A DNA stretch of 64,000 nucleotides from NCBI GenBank assembly GCA_004172935.1, contig SDZD01000009.1:62001-126000 (forward strand). Reading direction: 5' to 3'. Of the stretch, positions 8,789 through 18,533 are shown piece after piece. The stretch comes from a bacterium. Lineage in GTDB: Bacteria; Armatimonadota; Abditibacteriia; Abditibacteriales; Abditibacteriaceae. Under the pieces are notes generated by a model. It was not told the DNA's origin. It saw nothing but the letters and a program-made list of their open reading frames with translations, and made no database searches. The position numbers and the translations under genes were made by a program. The number at the start of each line of letters is the position of its first letter. Within the stretch, counting starts at the first letter, position 1.

Positions 8789-9364
8789 ATGAACCCTATT
8801 CGCTGTGCCGCGATTCTGGCGGGTGGCCTCTCGACTCGTATGGGCCGCGACAAAGCCCTGCTAGAAATCGACGGGGAGCCACTGGTGCGCCGTAGCGCGC
8901 GTACTCTGCAAACACTTTTCGAGCGCGTCATCGTCATTACCAACCGCGAAGAGGTTGCACGCGCCGCTCACCTGCCCTCTGTGCCCGATGCCCACTCGAA
9001 CAAAGGGCCGCTCGTCGGAATTGAGGCGGCGCTCTCGCACTTTGGCGAACCGACCTTCCTGGTCGCCTGCGACCTGCCCTATCTCAATACCGACCTGATT
9101 CGTTTCCAGTGCCAGCAATGGGAAGAAAACCTTGATGCGCTCGTGCCAGTGAGCGACGATGGCCTGGAACCACTGCACGCCATTTGGGCGCCCTCGTGCT
9201 TACCCATGATACGCCCATCGCTCGAACAAGAACGGCCCCCCTCGCTACGCCGCGTGTTAGGGAGCCTGAACGTGAAGGTACTTGAAACAAAAGAAGCGCG
9301 CCGTTTCGACGCGCAACTCCGCTGTTTTGAAAATTGGAACACTCCCGAAGATGTCGCGCTTTAG
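8789..9364 (+). CDS. mobA: Molybdenum cofactor guanylyltransferase
   Basis: MobA joins GMP to molybdopterin to form the guanine dinucleotide cofactor used by DMSO-reductase-type enzymes. The 191-residue protein has the nucleotidyltransferase signature AAILAGGLSTRMGRDKALL at its N-terminus, then the segments NKGPLVGIEAAL and VACDLPYLN near 95. ATG at 8789 is chosen because it places the AGG loop about eight residues in; an in-frame codon at 8747 would add an unmatched 14-residue leader. No molybdoenzyme or other moa/moe gene lies in the window. The stop overlaps the convergent CopZ-like gene by four bases. Confidence 0.88.
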   Translation: MNPIRCAAILAGGLSTRMGRDKALLEIDGEPLVRRSARTLQTLFERVIVITNREEVARAAHLPSVPDAHSNKGPLVGIEAALSHFGEPTFLVACDLPYLNTDLIRFQCQQWEENLDALVPVSDDGLEPLHAIWAPSCLPMIRPSLEQERPPSLRRVLGSLNVKVLETKEARRFDAQLRCFENWNTPEDVAL

Positions 9365-9567
9365 GCTTCGACTTTGGCGCTATAACCTTCTTCTTCGACG
9401 GCCTCAATTAAATCTTCGACGCGATAGTTATCGCCCTCGACTTCGGCCCGCTTCGAATTGAGATCGACCATAGCCCGATCCACGCCATCAATGCTCTGTA
9501 GAGCCATCGCCACAAAGCGCACACACGCCTCACAACTCATTCCCTCTATCTGCAAGTTAGTTTTCAT
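9361..9567 (-). CDS. Heavy-metal-associated domain copper chaperone (CopZ-like)
   Basis: A 68-residue single HMA domain with the metal-binding motif GMSCEAC at residues 9-15 and the ferredoxin-like pattern ending IEAVEEEGYSAKVEA. Such proteins carry Cu(I), less often Zn, to a P-type ATPase or repressor in the cytoplasm. No copper ATPase is adjacent; the P1B ATPase at 53255 lies 44 kb away and looks like another metal class. Convergent overlap with mobA. Confidence 0.85.
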   Translation of the reverse strand: MKTNLQIEGMSCEACVRFVAMALQSIDGVDRAMVDLNSKRAEVEGDNYRVEDLIEAVEEEGYSAKVEA

Positions 9568-9616
9568 CGCTTTTCAGTGTGGCACTTTCCTCAGCAACGA
9601 CTGCATATCGCCCAGG

Positions 9617-9650
9617 CAAAAAGCCCCGCCAACGATGAAGTTAGCGGGGC
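9617..9650 (-). terminator. Rho-independent terminator of the GGDEF gene
   Basis: On the minus strand the stem GCCCCGC.AAC/GTT.GCGGGGC (arms 9640-9650 and 9623-9633) is followed by TTTTTG. It lies 44 bases after the stop of the gene at 9694-10767. Confidence 0.85.
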
Positions 9651-9693
9651 GATGGATCAATGTATACAGCCTTATGGAAAGCCAATAACTCAA

Positions 9694-10767
9694 CTAATCT
9701 GCGTTTTCAGGGTTGGACGCGGGCGTATAAGCGACAAAAATTTCGGGCATACGCGCCGATTTACGCGCGATGTAGAGCGCGGCATCGGCATCTTCCAACA
9801 AGCCCGCCAGAGCCTCGCGCGTGGAAAGCGCCGACTCGCCCGACTCTTCCGATTCCGAGATGAATTCAGCATCCCGGTTGCGAAACGTTGTGCCCTGGTT
9901 GAACTGTGCTTCCCCAATCGAAACCGTCACCGGAATTTCGGTATCTCCATACATCCACTTGTGTTCGCGCAATGCGTTTTGCAACTTCTCGCGCGCCCCA
10001 GTGGCTCCTTCCAAATCGGTTTCGGGAAGCATAACGGCGAATTTGGCATCGGCGAAGCGCGCCACCCAGTCGGAATCGCGCGTCCACTGCCCGATGATGT
10101 TCGCTGCCGAACGCAACACCTGTTCGCCAGCCGAATCGCCGATATTCAAACAAATCAACTTGAAGTGATTCACTTCGAGCATCAAACACGACAGCGGATG
10201 ACCATAGCGGCGCGCACGCGAGCATTCGCGCTGTGCCTGTTGGAAGAAGAAGCGACGGCTCATCACTCCGGTCAAATCATCGACGCGCGTCTGGCGGCGC
10301 AGCGTCTCGCGCAAGTCGATGGCTTCGGCCCGTGAACGGAACAATTGCGCTCCGGCTTCGAGTCGAGCGGCCACTTCGAAGCGCGGCGCATTGCTGGCAA
10401 GAAACTCGTCCACACCTTCGACGCGAAGAGCCTGAGTGGCATCTTCGCGCGCTTTGGTATCGTGGACAGCCACGACCGAGGCTCCTTTGGTGGGTTCCTC
10501 GCTCCGCACACGGCGCAGCAATGCAGCGGCATGGGCATTTGTCGCATCCAACAACACAACTTCGGGGGCGATGCCATCAATCAAAGTGGGTTCGGTTGCG
10601 AACGCAACACGATGCCCCGACTCGATGGCTAAAGTACCAACGCGGTTGAGTGCCCCCGCGTTTCCGCGTGAGCGGGGGCCACCATTCAGACTGCCGCCAT
10701 CGACTTCCAACACAAGAACTCGCGGCGCAGGACGCTGCGATAACGGAAATTCATCAAATTCAACCAT
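9694..10767 (-). CDS. Receiver-like plus degenerate GGDEF domain protein
   Basis: The 357-residue protein has an N-terminal alpha/beta domain (about 15-140) with the outline of a response-regulator receiver but without a clear acidic pair, then a GGDEF domain (about 160-335; DDLTGVMSRRFFF near 163). The signature GGDEF is replaced by ADAKF at 239-243, and the metal-binding DIDHFK region reads EVNHFK at 198-203, so cyclase activity is unlikely. The inhibitory c-di-GMP site RxxD is intact as RDSD (230-233), exactly five residues before the signature. I infer a c-di-GMP receptor instead of a synthase. It is monocistronic with its own terminator. Confidence 0.85.
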   Translation of the reverse strand: MVEFDEFPLSQRPAPRVLVLEVDGGSLNGGPRSRGNAGALNRVGTLAIESGHRVAFATEPTLIDGIAPEVVLLDATNAHAAALLRRVRSEEPTKGASVVAVHDTKAREDATQALRVEGVDEFLASNAPRFEVAARLEAGAQLFRSRAEAIDLRETLRRQTRVDDLTGVMSRRFFFQQAQRECSRARRYGHPLSCLMLEVNHFKLICLNIGDSAGEQVLRSAANIIGQWTRDSDWVARFADAKFAVMLPETDLEGATGAREKLQNALREHKWMYGDTEIPVTVSIGEAQFNQGTTFRNRDAEFISESEESGESALSTREALAGLLEDADAALYIARKSARMPEIFVAYTPASNPENAD

Positions 10768-10882
10768 AAAATTTTACTGTTATCCTTGTGGTAGTCCTTT
10801 CAGCGACACACGTCAGGCAGTCTATACTCCCTACCACGTTTTGCTCGCGCTTTTCTATGAAGGCGCGAATTAGAATTGAAGA

Positions 10883-10955
10883 GCGGGTATGGCGAAATGG
10901 CAGACGCGCCAGTCTTAGGAACTGGTTTCTGGGGGTTCGAGTCCCTCTACCCGCA
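10883..10955 (+). tRNA. tRNA-Leu(UAG) with a very short variable region
   Basis: Acceptor GCGGGTA/TACCCGC is perfect, discriminator A. The D arm GCG-AAATGGCAGA-CGC has the typical bacterial tRNA-Leu form, the anticodon stem CCAGT/ACTGG encloses loop CTTAGGA with anticodon TAG, and the T arm has loop TTCGAGT. The variable region is only TTTCT where tRNA-Leu normally has a stem of ten or more bases, so the gene is 73 bases. CCA is not encoded. Confidence 0.85.
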
Positions 10956-10980
10956 TTTCCTTCCTCCCCCAAACCAACCC

Positions 10981-12153
10981 CTATTCGAAAATAACGTCTG
11001 GTAGCACCACATCATGAGGTGCTGCAGCACGCAATTCAGCGGCCTGATTCTCTGGTAACGCATCATTTAAGAATGTTCCGGTGCCTGTTTCAATCGAAGC
11101 GCGATATTTCAGCTTCTCAGGGCTACGCTGCAACGGATACAACTCGACGTGAAAACGGAAGCGTTCGGCGCCAACCTGTTTGCTTAGTTGCTGCATCAGC
11201 ATCAGTGTTGGGAAACCATAAACCGCCTCTTTGCCCCACAAATTCTCATAACGCTGCGCGACATTTTGCATGATACCCGCCAGTTCGCGACGTTCTTGCG
11301 TCGTCATTTCCAGCAAAGAACTCACGCCATCACGCTTAGCCCAGATGTGAACTTCGTAGGGATAGCGCGCATAGAATGGCATGGCGGCCAGAAATCCATC
11401 GGTTTCGGCGATGATACGGCTACCGTCCCTCAACTCTTTCTCGACGACCTGATTCCACAACCCGCCATTCTTGTCTCCGAACAACTGAGTCTGCTCCCAT
11501 TGCCTTTGCAGGTAGGGCGGCAAAAACGGAAAAGCGTAAATCTGACCATGTGGGTGGTCGAGCGTCATGCCCGCCTCACGGCCTTTATTCTCGAAAATCG
11601 AAACGAACTCGACTTCCGGCAGCGCAATGTGCTGCGAGTAACGGTCGCGCCACGCTTCGACCAGAGCATAAACATCGCTCAAAGACATCCACGCGAATCG
11701 GCCATCGTGGTCTTGAGAATACACAACCATGTCGGCGCGTCCACGTGCCGGAACCGTCAGTTCGAAGGCTTCGCGTGGGTCGGGAATGGTAACGTCGCCG
11801 GGGACATAAGAAAGTGAGGGCGAACGATTCTCAAAGATGGCGATTTGGTAGTTGAGTGGCAGTTCCAGAATGCCGGGGCAAAGAGGGCAGGCATCACGCG
11901 ACGGAAGCTGCACGCGATTCATGCGGTGCGCTGCGTATACAGTCCATTCACCGCGCGTTGGGTTCCAGCGCATCTCGCTGGCCTTTTCCAAAATGCGCGG
12001 GTCTGTTGGTGGATGTTGCTGCGCGGCGCTCTGGTGCAATTGGAGAAACGGCGGCGTCTGACCATGAGCCGCGTAATCGTAATAGGACAAAATACGCCCG
12101 TCGTCCATACGAACATCGGTTTTTTGGAGCTTATACGGTGTGGGATTCATCAT
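10981..12153 (-). CDS. galT: Galactose-1-phosphate uridylyltransferase
   Basis: GalT exchanges UDP between UDP-glucose and galactose 1-phosphate in the Leloir pathway. Key segments are RWNPTRGEWTVYAAHR near residue 60, the zinc-site CPLCPG near 88, and the active-site HPHGQIYAF near 190, where the second His forms the uridylyl intermediate. The 390-residue version starting at 12153 (next ATG 12150) is chosen because earlier codons add a non-conserved leader. No galK or galE is in the window. It lies downstream of the mannose-6-phosphate isomerase gene, separated by a hairpin. Confidence 0.93.
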   Translation of the reverse strand: MMNPTPYKLQKTDVRMDDGRILSYYDYAAHGQTPPFLQLHQSAAQQHPPTDPRILEKASEMRWNPTRGEWTVYAAHRMNRVQLPSRDACPLCPGILELPLNYQIAIFENRSPSLSYVPGDVTIPDPREAFELTVPARGRADMVVYSQDHDGRFAWMSLSDVYALVEAWRDRYSQHIALPEVEFVSIFENKGREAGMTLDHPHGQIYAFPFLPPYLQRQWEQTQLFGDKNGGLWNQVVEKELRDGSRIIAETDGFLAAMPFYARYPYEVHIWAKRDGVSSLLEMTTQERRELAGIMQNVAQRYENLWGKEAVYGFPTLMLMQQLSKQVGAERFRFHVELYPLQRSPEKLKYRASIETGTGTFLNDALPENQAAELRAAAPHDVVLPDVIFE

Positions 12154-12178
12154 GCGGCAGTTTAGGAGCCACAAACAA

Positions 12179-12207
12179 CAACGGGACGCGAAATTCGCGT
12201 CCCGTTG
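12179..12207 (-). terminator. Hairpin between manA and galT, probable terminator
   Basis: A 14-base inverted repeat (CAACGGGACGCGAA/TTCGCGTCCCGTTG) lies 29 bases after the stop of the isomerase gene on the minus strand. The following tract TTGTTTG is only moderately T-rich, so termination may be partial and galT could receive read-through. Confidence 0.65.
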
Positions 12208-12235
12208 AGGAAGGTTGCTGTTTAAAGCGAGACTT

Positions 12236-13438
12236 TTACGAAGTTTCGTCGCGCGAGTCGGCGTGTTCTACAGCCGCCTGATGACGCTCCGCTGCTGTCA
12301 CGTCGAACAAGTCCTGTCGCAATCCCAATAGTGGCAACAGGTCGTTACCGGAACCGTAAGAACCCAACCACGCGATTTCGACATCCCCAGCGCCGCTGGC
12401 GCGCAGGAAATCGACTACGTCACGCTGCAAGTCGGGAACGTAGCAGCGCAAAACTTCGACTTCGCCCGCACCAGCGAGTGCATTGGGTTCGATTTTTACT
12501 TCGACGCCCGCAGGAATCAGCAACGACTCGCCGCGCTTGGCGAAGGCGACTTCGCCATTGCCAGTGAAGTTGGCAGCTCCGCTAATGACCGTGAAGGTAT
12601 TAAAGCGGTTCTGCTTGTCGTGGAAATCGGTGTTGCCGCGAATCTTCAAGCGCTCCAGCACGAAATACTTGCAAGCGCAGCAAAAAGCGCGCTCGTCGTC
12701 GTCTTCCTGTAGCACAACTTCGCGGGTCTGTTCTTGAATGCCATCTTCGTACAAAGCGTGTTCGACGGCGAGCGACTTGTGGCGAATAGCATCGGCTGGC
12801 GAGACGATGCCCGCTTCCACGAAGCCAGCCCAGTCCCAACCGAATCCGGCGTCCGAGTTCTGCTGAATTTCGAAAGCGAGGTTTCCTGCATCCAGACCAT
12901 GCAAACGACCGGGGGGGACGAAGTAGGTATCTCCGGTGCGTGTCGGGATTTTCTTCATGACACCATCGTAGGGGTTGCCCTCCTCAATCGACGCCTGGAA
13001 CTCGGCTCCGCCAACGCCCGGCAAAGTGCCGACGTAAGCCGCAGCGCCCGAATCGGCGCGCACGATGTACCACGCCTCACTTTTGCCGGTATCGCCAAGA
13101 CCGATCAATTTCGCGGTCTCGTCGTCGGGGTGCATGTGGGCGGGCAAACGCTTGTCGCAATCGAGGAACTTGAGCAACAGTGGGAAGTAATCGCCGTAGC
13201 GATCCCACACTTCGCCGCCGACGAGTTCCTGTTGGTACTCGACCATCAGGTCGCGCAAAGTCTTTCCGGCGAGAGGGCCGTTGATAACAATCGACTGTTC
13301 TTCGCCATGATCGGCAATCTCCCAGGTTTCGGCGATAGTACGGTCACGCGGCACATCAATTTCCAGAACTTCGGCAAAGCGATGTCCGCCATAAGGGTAG
13401 AACTTCAAAAACGGTTTGAAACGCAAGGGATATAGCAT
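12236..13438 (-). CDS. Class I mannose-6-phosphate isomerase-like protein
   Basis: A 400-residue cupin-type type I phosphomannose isomerase, interconverting mannose 6-phosphate and fructose 6-phosphate with zinc. Motifs are ETWEIADH near 35, PLLLKFLDCDKRLPAHMHPDD near 87 (metal ligands His), EAWYIV, and the PPGRLHGLDAG metal-site segment near 163. The start ATG at 13438 places LRFKPFLKFYPYGG at the N-terminus as in the family. It is part of a minus-strand series ROK-like/pgi/manA/galT, though hairpins separate the genes. The enzyme could supply GDP-mannose precursors. Confidence 0.88.
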   Translation of the reverse strand: MLYPLRFKPFLKFYPYGGHRFAEVLEIDVPRDRTIAETWEIADHGEEQSIVINGPLAGKTLRDLMVEYQQELVGGEVWDRYGDYFPLLLKFLDCDKRLPAHMHPDDETAKLIGLGDTGKSEAWYIVRADSGAAAYVGTLPGVGGAEFQASIEEGNPYDGVMKKIPTRTGDTYFVPPGRLHGLDAGNLAFEIQQNSDAGFGWDWAGFVEAGIVSPADAIRHKSLAVEHALYEDGIQEQTREVVLQEDDDERAFCCACKYFVLERLKIRGNTDFHDKQNRFNTFTVISGAANFTGNGEVAFAKRGESLLIPAGVEVKIEPNALAGAGEVEVLRCYVPDLQRDVVDFLRASGAGDVEIAWLGSYGSGNDLLPLLGLRQDLFDVTAAERHQAAVEHADSRDETS

Positions 13439-13507
13439 CGGAATAAGTGTGGCGAAAAGCGGCGGATTGGCGCGCAACTTCGCAAGAATTTTACGGGCGC
13501 ACTTCTA

Positions 13508-13543
13508 ATAAAACTCCCGCGAACCGTAAAGTTCGCGGGAGTT
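13508..13543 (-). terminator. Rho-independent terminator of pgi
   Basis: A perfect 13-base stem AACTCCCGCGAAC/GTTCGCGGGAGTT (13512-13524, 13531-13543) with a six-base loop, followed on the minus strand by TTTTATT. It begins 14 bases after the pgi stop. Confidence 0.92.
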
Positions 13544-13556
13544 GACTGGCTGTTAT

Positions 13557-15128
13557 TTATGCTGCCGAAAATTTAGCGTCGGGGCCGAATCCTTCCATCT
13601 GGGCGCGCCCGTTTGTGGCGAGGTGGCGCAGGATATGGAAACAGTCCTCGACTTTCTCGCTGGCACCAATGGCTTTGGCGAGGTCTTCGGCGCTTCCCGA
13701 CGTTTCGACCAGCGCCTGCAACAGGTGGGTCTGCATGTCGATGATGCTTTGCGCGGCCTTCTTACCGGCCTCGACTCCCGGTTGGTGGTAGGCGTTGATG
13801 TTGACCAGAAAACCGTACAGGCCCACGGCGCGCTCGAATAGTGCGATGAGCATTCCCACGGTTTTCTCCTCGACGCGCTCGATGCTGACGGTGATGGAGC
13901 CGCGTCCGCCCTCGTAGAGCGCCTTACGGGTGCCATACAGGAATCCCGACAGGTAATCACCCGTCGTCACGCCCGGCTCGACTTCGAGGCGAGGGCTGCT
14001 GCGTGCCTTGAGGACTTCGATGAAAACGACGAAGAAATTGGAGACACCATCGCGCAACTGCTGGACATAGGCGTGCTGGTCGGTGGATCCCTTGTTGCCG
14101 TAGACCGCGATGCCCTGGTGAACGACTTCGCCTTTGAGGTCTTTCTCTTTACCAAGCGACTCCATTACCAATTGTTGCAGGTAGCGGGCGAACAGTTCGA
14201 GGCGATCTTTATAGGGCAAAACCACCATGTCTTTTTCGCCCTTGCCGTTGGTTTCAAAGTGCCATGTGGCGGCCAATAGTGCGGCGGGGTTGCTCATGGT
14301 CTCGTGGCGACGGGTGAGAGCATCCATTGCTTTGGCCCCTTCCAGAATCGCACGAATATCGAAGCCCTGCAAAGCGGCTGGAAGCAAACCCACAGCGCTC
14401 AGTTCCGAGGTGCGCCCACCAATCCAATCAAACATCGGGAAGCGAGCAATCCAACGCTCGGCAGAAGCAACTTTGTCGAGTTGGCTTCCCGACTCGGTGA
14501 TGGCGACGGCGTGGCGCCCGAAATCTAGGCCAGCCTCATGGAAGGCAGCCTGAGTTTCGAGCATACCGTTGCGCGTTTCTTTGGTGCCGCCCGACTTGGA
14601 GATGACTATGACGAGGGTTTCTTTCAATCGCTCGCCGATGCGCAAAAGAGTGCGGTCAATGCCATCGGGGTCGGTGTTGTCGAAGAACGAGACCGTCATT
14701 TTGTCTCGCCCCGGCCAACTGAGAGCGTTAGTAACGAACTGCGGACCAAGGGCACTGCCTCCGATACCAATGAGCAACAGATTGCGGAATTTGCCGCCAT
14801 CCTGCGCCATCGTGTCGCCCTTATGAACAGAAGAAGCGAAGGCTTCGATGTCGGTTAGAACCTTCTCGATCTGCTCGCCTAAATCGCCGGGAGCCAAAGT
14901 GGAGTCGCGTAGCCAATAGTGGCCGACCATGCGGTTCTCGTCGGGGTTAGCGATTTCGCCCGCTTCGAGGGCATCCATACTGGCGTAGGCGCTTTGCAGT
15001 TTTGGCTCGAACGAGGCAAAAAAATCGTCTGGAAACTCGATACGCGAAATATCGAGCGAGAAACCCAGTTCAGAATCAAAAAACGAAGTCGCTTTGTAGC
15101 GATCCCACAGGAGAATTGGATTTTGCAT
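13557..15128 (-). CDS. pgi: Glucose-6-phosphate isomerase
   Basis: Pgi interconverts glucose 6-phosphate and fructose 6-phosphate. The 523-residue protein shows [15 protein letters not shown] near 115, [24 protein letters not shown] near 178, the [16 protein letters not shown] segment near 240 and the active-site [18 protein letters not shown] near 345. ATG at 15128 is preferred; a longer frame to 15176 adds 16 residues without family resemblance. It has its own terminator and follows the ROK-like gene on the same strand by 131 bases. Confidence 0.95.
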   Translation of the reverse strand: MQNPILLWDRYKATSFFDSELGFSLDISRIEFPDDFFASFEPKLQSAYASMDALEAGEIANPDENRMVGHYWLRDSTLAPGDLGEQIEKVLTDIEAFASSVHKGDTMAQDGGKFRNLLLIGIGGSALGPQFVTNALSWPGRDKMTVSFFDNTDPDGIDRTLLRIGERLKETLVIVISKSGGTKETRNGMLETQAAFHEAGLDFGRHAVAITESGSQLDKVASAERWIARFPMFDWIGGRTSELSAVGLLPAALQGFDIRAILEGAKAMDALTRRHETMSNPAALLAATWHFETNGKGEKDMVVLPYKDRLELFARYLQQLVMESLGKEKDLKGEVVHQGIAVYGNKGSTDQHAYVQQLRDGVSNFFVVFIEVLKARSSPRLEVEPGVTTGDYLSGFLYGTRKALYEGGRGSITVSIERVEEKTVGMLIALFERAVGLYGFLVNINAYHQPGVEAGKKAAQSIIDMQTHLLQALVETSGSAEDLAKAIGASEKVEDCFHILRHLATNGRAQMEGFGPDAKFSAA

Positions 15129-15259
15129 CGCGCTAAAGTGTGCGGTTTCAGGGCCGCTTGTCCGAGGGCAACACATTCTTAATCGCCCGAACTCACATCA
15201 TTTCTGTAACGAACTATTTCCATTCCAAACTACGCCTTACTTTCTGGGTATTTACCCGA

Positions 15260-16126
15260 TTAAGAAAGCGCACCCCACAGAGCGCTATCGTCGTCGCCCT
15301 GTGCGGCGAAAACCGCGAAGGCAGCATGAGGGGGCCACATCGCCTTCAAGTAAGGTTCGAGGCGGGGCCACAATAGCATCCATGCTTCGCGCACAATGGG
15401 GCCGCTTATACACGCCGGGGCGCCGTTGAGCATCGTCACGGCGTTGCAGATGCCCTGAGCCAGACGGGCACAAAATTCGTCGCACAGCGACTGGGCGGCG
15501 AAGTTATCGGGCGCCATCGTGAACAAGCGCGCCGAAGAGTGGCCGCCCAAACCATAGGACTGGGCGCGACCTTCAAGCGCCTCGTCGGAGCAGTAGGCGT
15601 TGAGACTACCGCGCCTGCCCCACCCATCCATAGTACCGTCGCGCTCGATGATTTGTTCGCCGACGTGGACAGCGCGCAAATCGAAGCCTCCGACTCTGGC
15701 CCACGATTCGATGCGCTCGCCGATGTCGACCAGAAAAAAGGTTTCGAGGTTTTGCAGGGCACCGAAGCGAGACTCGAAGCGGGCGCGCGCTTCAATGTTC
15801 GACATGGCGGCAACCTCGGCGACACCCAGATGTTCGCGCAGTCCACGCATGAGATCGTAACCACGCCATGCTTTGAAATGCGCGTCCTCTAGAACGACAC
15901 CACCGGAAAGAGGCGATGGAAAGGTCACAACAGCTCGCTCCAGTTGCGGCGTTTCGAGGGCAGCGCGAGCGCACAACTCGCTTGCGAGTTCGACACCATC
16001 CAGCCACTGGCGCGCGGGCGAACTTCCAGGAGCGAACGCTTTACGCGCCCTTGTGCCATTTTGCGTCGCGTCGGGAGAGAGCAAGGCCCGCACGCAATCG
16101 TGTTCAAAACTCAAAGCGAGTTGCAT
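15260..16126 (-). CDS. ROK-family-like protein lacking kinase signature residues
   Basis: The 288-residue protein has the ROK (glucokinase/repressor) outline in the correct order, but key residues differ. The usual N-D before the alanine-rich helix, which supplies the catalytic Asp, reads N110-I111 (SNIEARARF). The phosphate loop GTGIG reads GERIE at 136-140. The CGCGxxGCLE zinc motif reads GWGRRGSLN at 168-176. A sugar-kinase activity is therefore doubtful; it could be a regulator or scaffold in the neighbouring hexose pathway. ATG at 16126 is preferred over 16198. The ROK assignment itself rests on pattern order and moderate similarity. Confidence 0.6.
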   Translation of the reverse strand: MQLALSFEHDCVRALLSPDATQNGTRARKAFAPGSSPARQWLDGVELASELCARAALETPQLERAVVTFPSPLSGGVVLEDAHFKAWRGYDLMRGLREHLGVAEVAAMSNIEARARFESRFGALQNLETFFLVDIGERIESWARVGGFDLRAVHVGEQIIERDGTMDGWGRRGSLNAYCSDEALEGRAQSYGLGGHSSARLFTMAPDNFAAQSLCDEFCARLAQGICNAVTMLNGAPACISGPIVREAWMLLWPRLEPYLKAMWPPHAAFAVFAAQGDDDSALWGALS

Positions 16127-16320
16127 AACCCCAGTTTGTTCGATTCGATTGAACAAACAATCGTCTTCTGCGTTGTCAATGCCACCACGAAACGACAAAC
16201 TGCGCGCGAATCGGCGTAAGATTTCTGCATCGCAGGCATCTTGCGACTCTCCGATTTGCCCTCAACGTGGAAGACCAATCAGGAAAGTGAACTGAGGCGA
16301 ATAGCGGCCTCCACATAGCT

Positions 16321-17385
16321 ATGAAAAAACTCTCGATGTTGTGCTTTTGCAGTGCAATTGCGCTGGCTTGTGTCATCAACGCTCCTGGCGCGTGGGCGCA
16401 TACACCTGCGATTAAGCGCGCTGTTCAGAAGGTAGTGACTTGCTCGCCCGCGAGCGTGGATTGGATGAAGGGCGCAGGAGATTACCTGAACAGCAAACCT
16501 ACAAGCGGCAAAAAACCAACGATTTATGCCACCGTTTCGTTGGTATCGTTGGACGCGATGAATGCCAGTGTGAGCAAAACAGCGGCGCGTACCATCGTGT
16601 GGTATGGCCTTGGCGAAATGACGCGGGTCAATTTTCCCGGCGATCCGGCCCTCGAAGGCAAATTCCCGATGTGGGTGAATAACGGCACCCCGAAAGCGCC
16701 GTTTGGCGGCGGCGATGTTATGACACTGGGCGTGACCATCCAAGGGAATGGAAAGGCGACGTTACATTATCAGGTCGATGGGCGAAATCGAATGGGGCGC
16801 GGGCCGCAGAGCATTACGATGGAGGCCGTGGCTTCGGGAGCATCGGACTCGACGCAAATATTCACAACGACCACCGACTTCTTCGGCAAGAAGCAAATCA
16901 CTCTGTCGCTGACTAAGGGCGAGTCGGACGCTCCGGCAACGCCCGTTGTAGCCCCCAAAGCTATCGGGGCGCGCTACAAAATATCGCCTTCGTTCTTTAT
17001 CACCAATTCGGATGATGGCCCCGGCGACAACACCCTTGAAGTGCGTACCGACATCAAGTTCACGCAGAACGGCAAGCAAGTTGGCTATTTGGCGCGCGGA
17101 CTGGATATGAAAAAGGGGCAACGAGTTGAGGGCCAACCATTCGAGATTACCGTTTTGGATGCCCAACCCGAATCGGCCAAGATTTACGTCAAAGGCAAAG
17201 CCTATGACTATGATGCCGCCACGAAAAACGATAATCTGTGGGCACACGATATGAGCTTTTCGGCTCCCTATGTCGCGACCAAACCAGTCAAAACGGGCCT
17301 AATGACCATCTATCCCAACTTCATCCCCGATGATGCGCAGGGGAACCTCGACATTCTGGTTCAGAAAATCGCGGACGTTTATTGA
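16321..17385 (+). CDS. Secreted hypothetical protein
   Basis: A 354-residue protein with a clear signal peptide (KK at residues 2-3, hydrophobic core, cleavage probably after AWA near residue 26). The mature part is beta-rich, with two similar-looking halves (SLVSLDAMN... near 77 and KISPSFFITNSDDGPGDN near 219) separated by a Pro-rich linker near 200. I recognise no family or catalytic motif. It ends 6 bases before a strong hairpin and seems monocistronic. Confidence 0.65.
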   Translation: MKKLSMLCFCSAIALACVINAPGAWAHTPAIKRAVQKVVTCSPASVDWMKGAGDYLNSKPTSGKKPTIYATVSLVSLDAMNASVSKTAARTIVWYGLGEMTRVNFPGDPALEGKFPMWVNNGTPKAPFGGGDVMTLGVTIQGNGKATLHYQVDGRNRMGRGPQSITMEAVASGASDSTQIFTTTTDFFGKKQITLSLTKGESDAPATPVVAPKAIGARYKISPSFFITNSDDGPGDNTLEVRTDIKFTQNGKQVGYLARGLDMKKGQRVEGQPFEITVLDAQPESAKIYVKGKAYDYDAATKNDNLWAHDMSFSAPYVATKPVKTGLMTIYPNFIPDDAQGNLDILVQKIADVY

Positions 17386-17391
17386 GAATTG

Positions 17392-17453
17392 AATCCGAGT
17401 TTTTAGTTGCTGGTTTTTAGTGGTTAGTTTTGGGCTAAAAACTCGGATTTTTG
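17392..17453 (+). terminator. Long-loop hairpin terminator with repeat-derived loop
   Basis: A perfect 15-base inverted repeat (17392-17406 with 17435-17449, AATCCGAGTTTTTAG and complement) is followed by TTTT. The 28-base loop contains the TTTTTAG/TTAG simple repeat seen inverted at 1710-1753. Confidence 0.75.
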
Positions 17454-17653
17454 AGGAGAAACGCCCCGGTAGTTTTTCAAGGAGCAGAGGTAAGGAACGA
17501 GCAGCGGCCAGTCCTATTTCAATGAGGCAAGTAAAATCTGGGCAAGGTTTCGCTATGCCTTTTGTAGTCGGTTTGCCTATTGTTTAAGTTGGCTTGTCTC
17601 ATAATTAACACGGCAAAAAGCGGTCTTAATGTTTAAACAGTTATATGGATGGG

Positions 17654-17659
17654 TATAAT
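17654..17659 (+). promoter_or_regulatory. Candidate -10 box of the pseudopilin gene
   Basis: A consensus TATAAT lies 65 bases before the pseudopilin start, in an AT-rich context. No consensus -35 is evident; GTTTAA at 17631-17636 sits at a 17-base spacing. A GTTTAAAC palindrome (17631-17638) overlaps it. Confidence 0.4.
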
Positions 17660-17724
17660 AATCAAAGCTCTTTGCCCACAGCAGTTAGGCAAAGGGACAG
17701 GACATCTCCCAAGGTCGAATTCCC

Positions 17725-18456
<732 letters not shown>

Positions 18457-18488
18457 TACAATCTGAACTCCAATACCAGCAAACGCGA

Positions 18489-18533
18489 CAAGGGCACGAA
18501 CCGATGGTTCGTGCCCTTGCTGTTTGTCTTTTC
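18489..18533 (+). terminator. Terminator after the pseudopilin
   Basis: A perfect 14-base stem CAAGGGCACGAACC/GGTTCGTGCCCTTG (18489-18502, 18506-18519), followed by CTGTTTGTCTTTT. It lies between the convergent pseudopilin and SDR genes and may serve both. Confidence 0.85.

Larger units (their letters stand above)
17386..17724. other. Gene-free region between secreted protein and pseudopilin
   Basis: These 339 bases hold the hairpin terminator at 17392-17453 and the probable pseudopilin promoter near 17654. The middle (about 17460-17600) shows no ORF with a family match and no RNA fold that I recognise. Confidence 0.45.

Noticed and set aside
16279..16743. Minus-strand 154-codon frame upstream of the secreted protein
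   Set aside because: It is antisense to the start of the secreted gene, whose signal peptide is clear.
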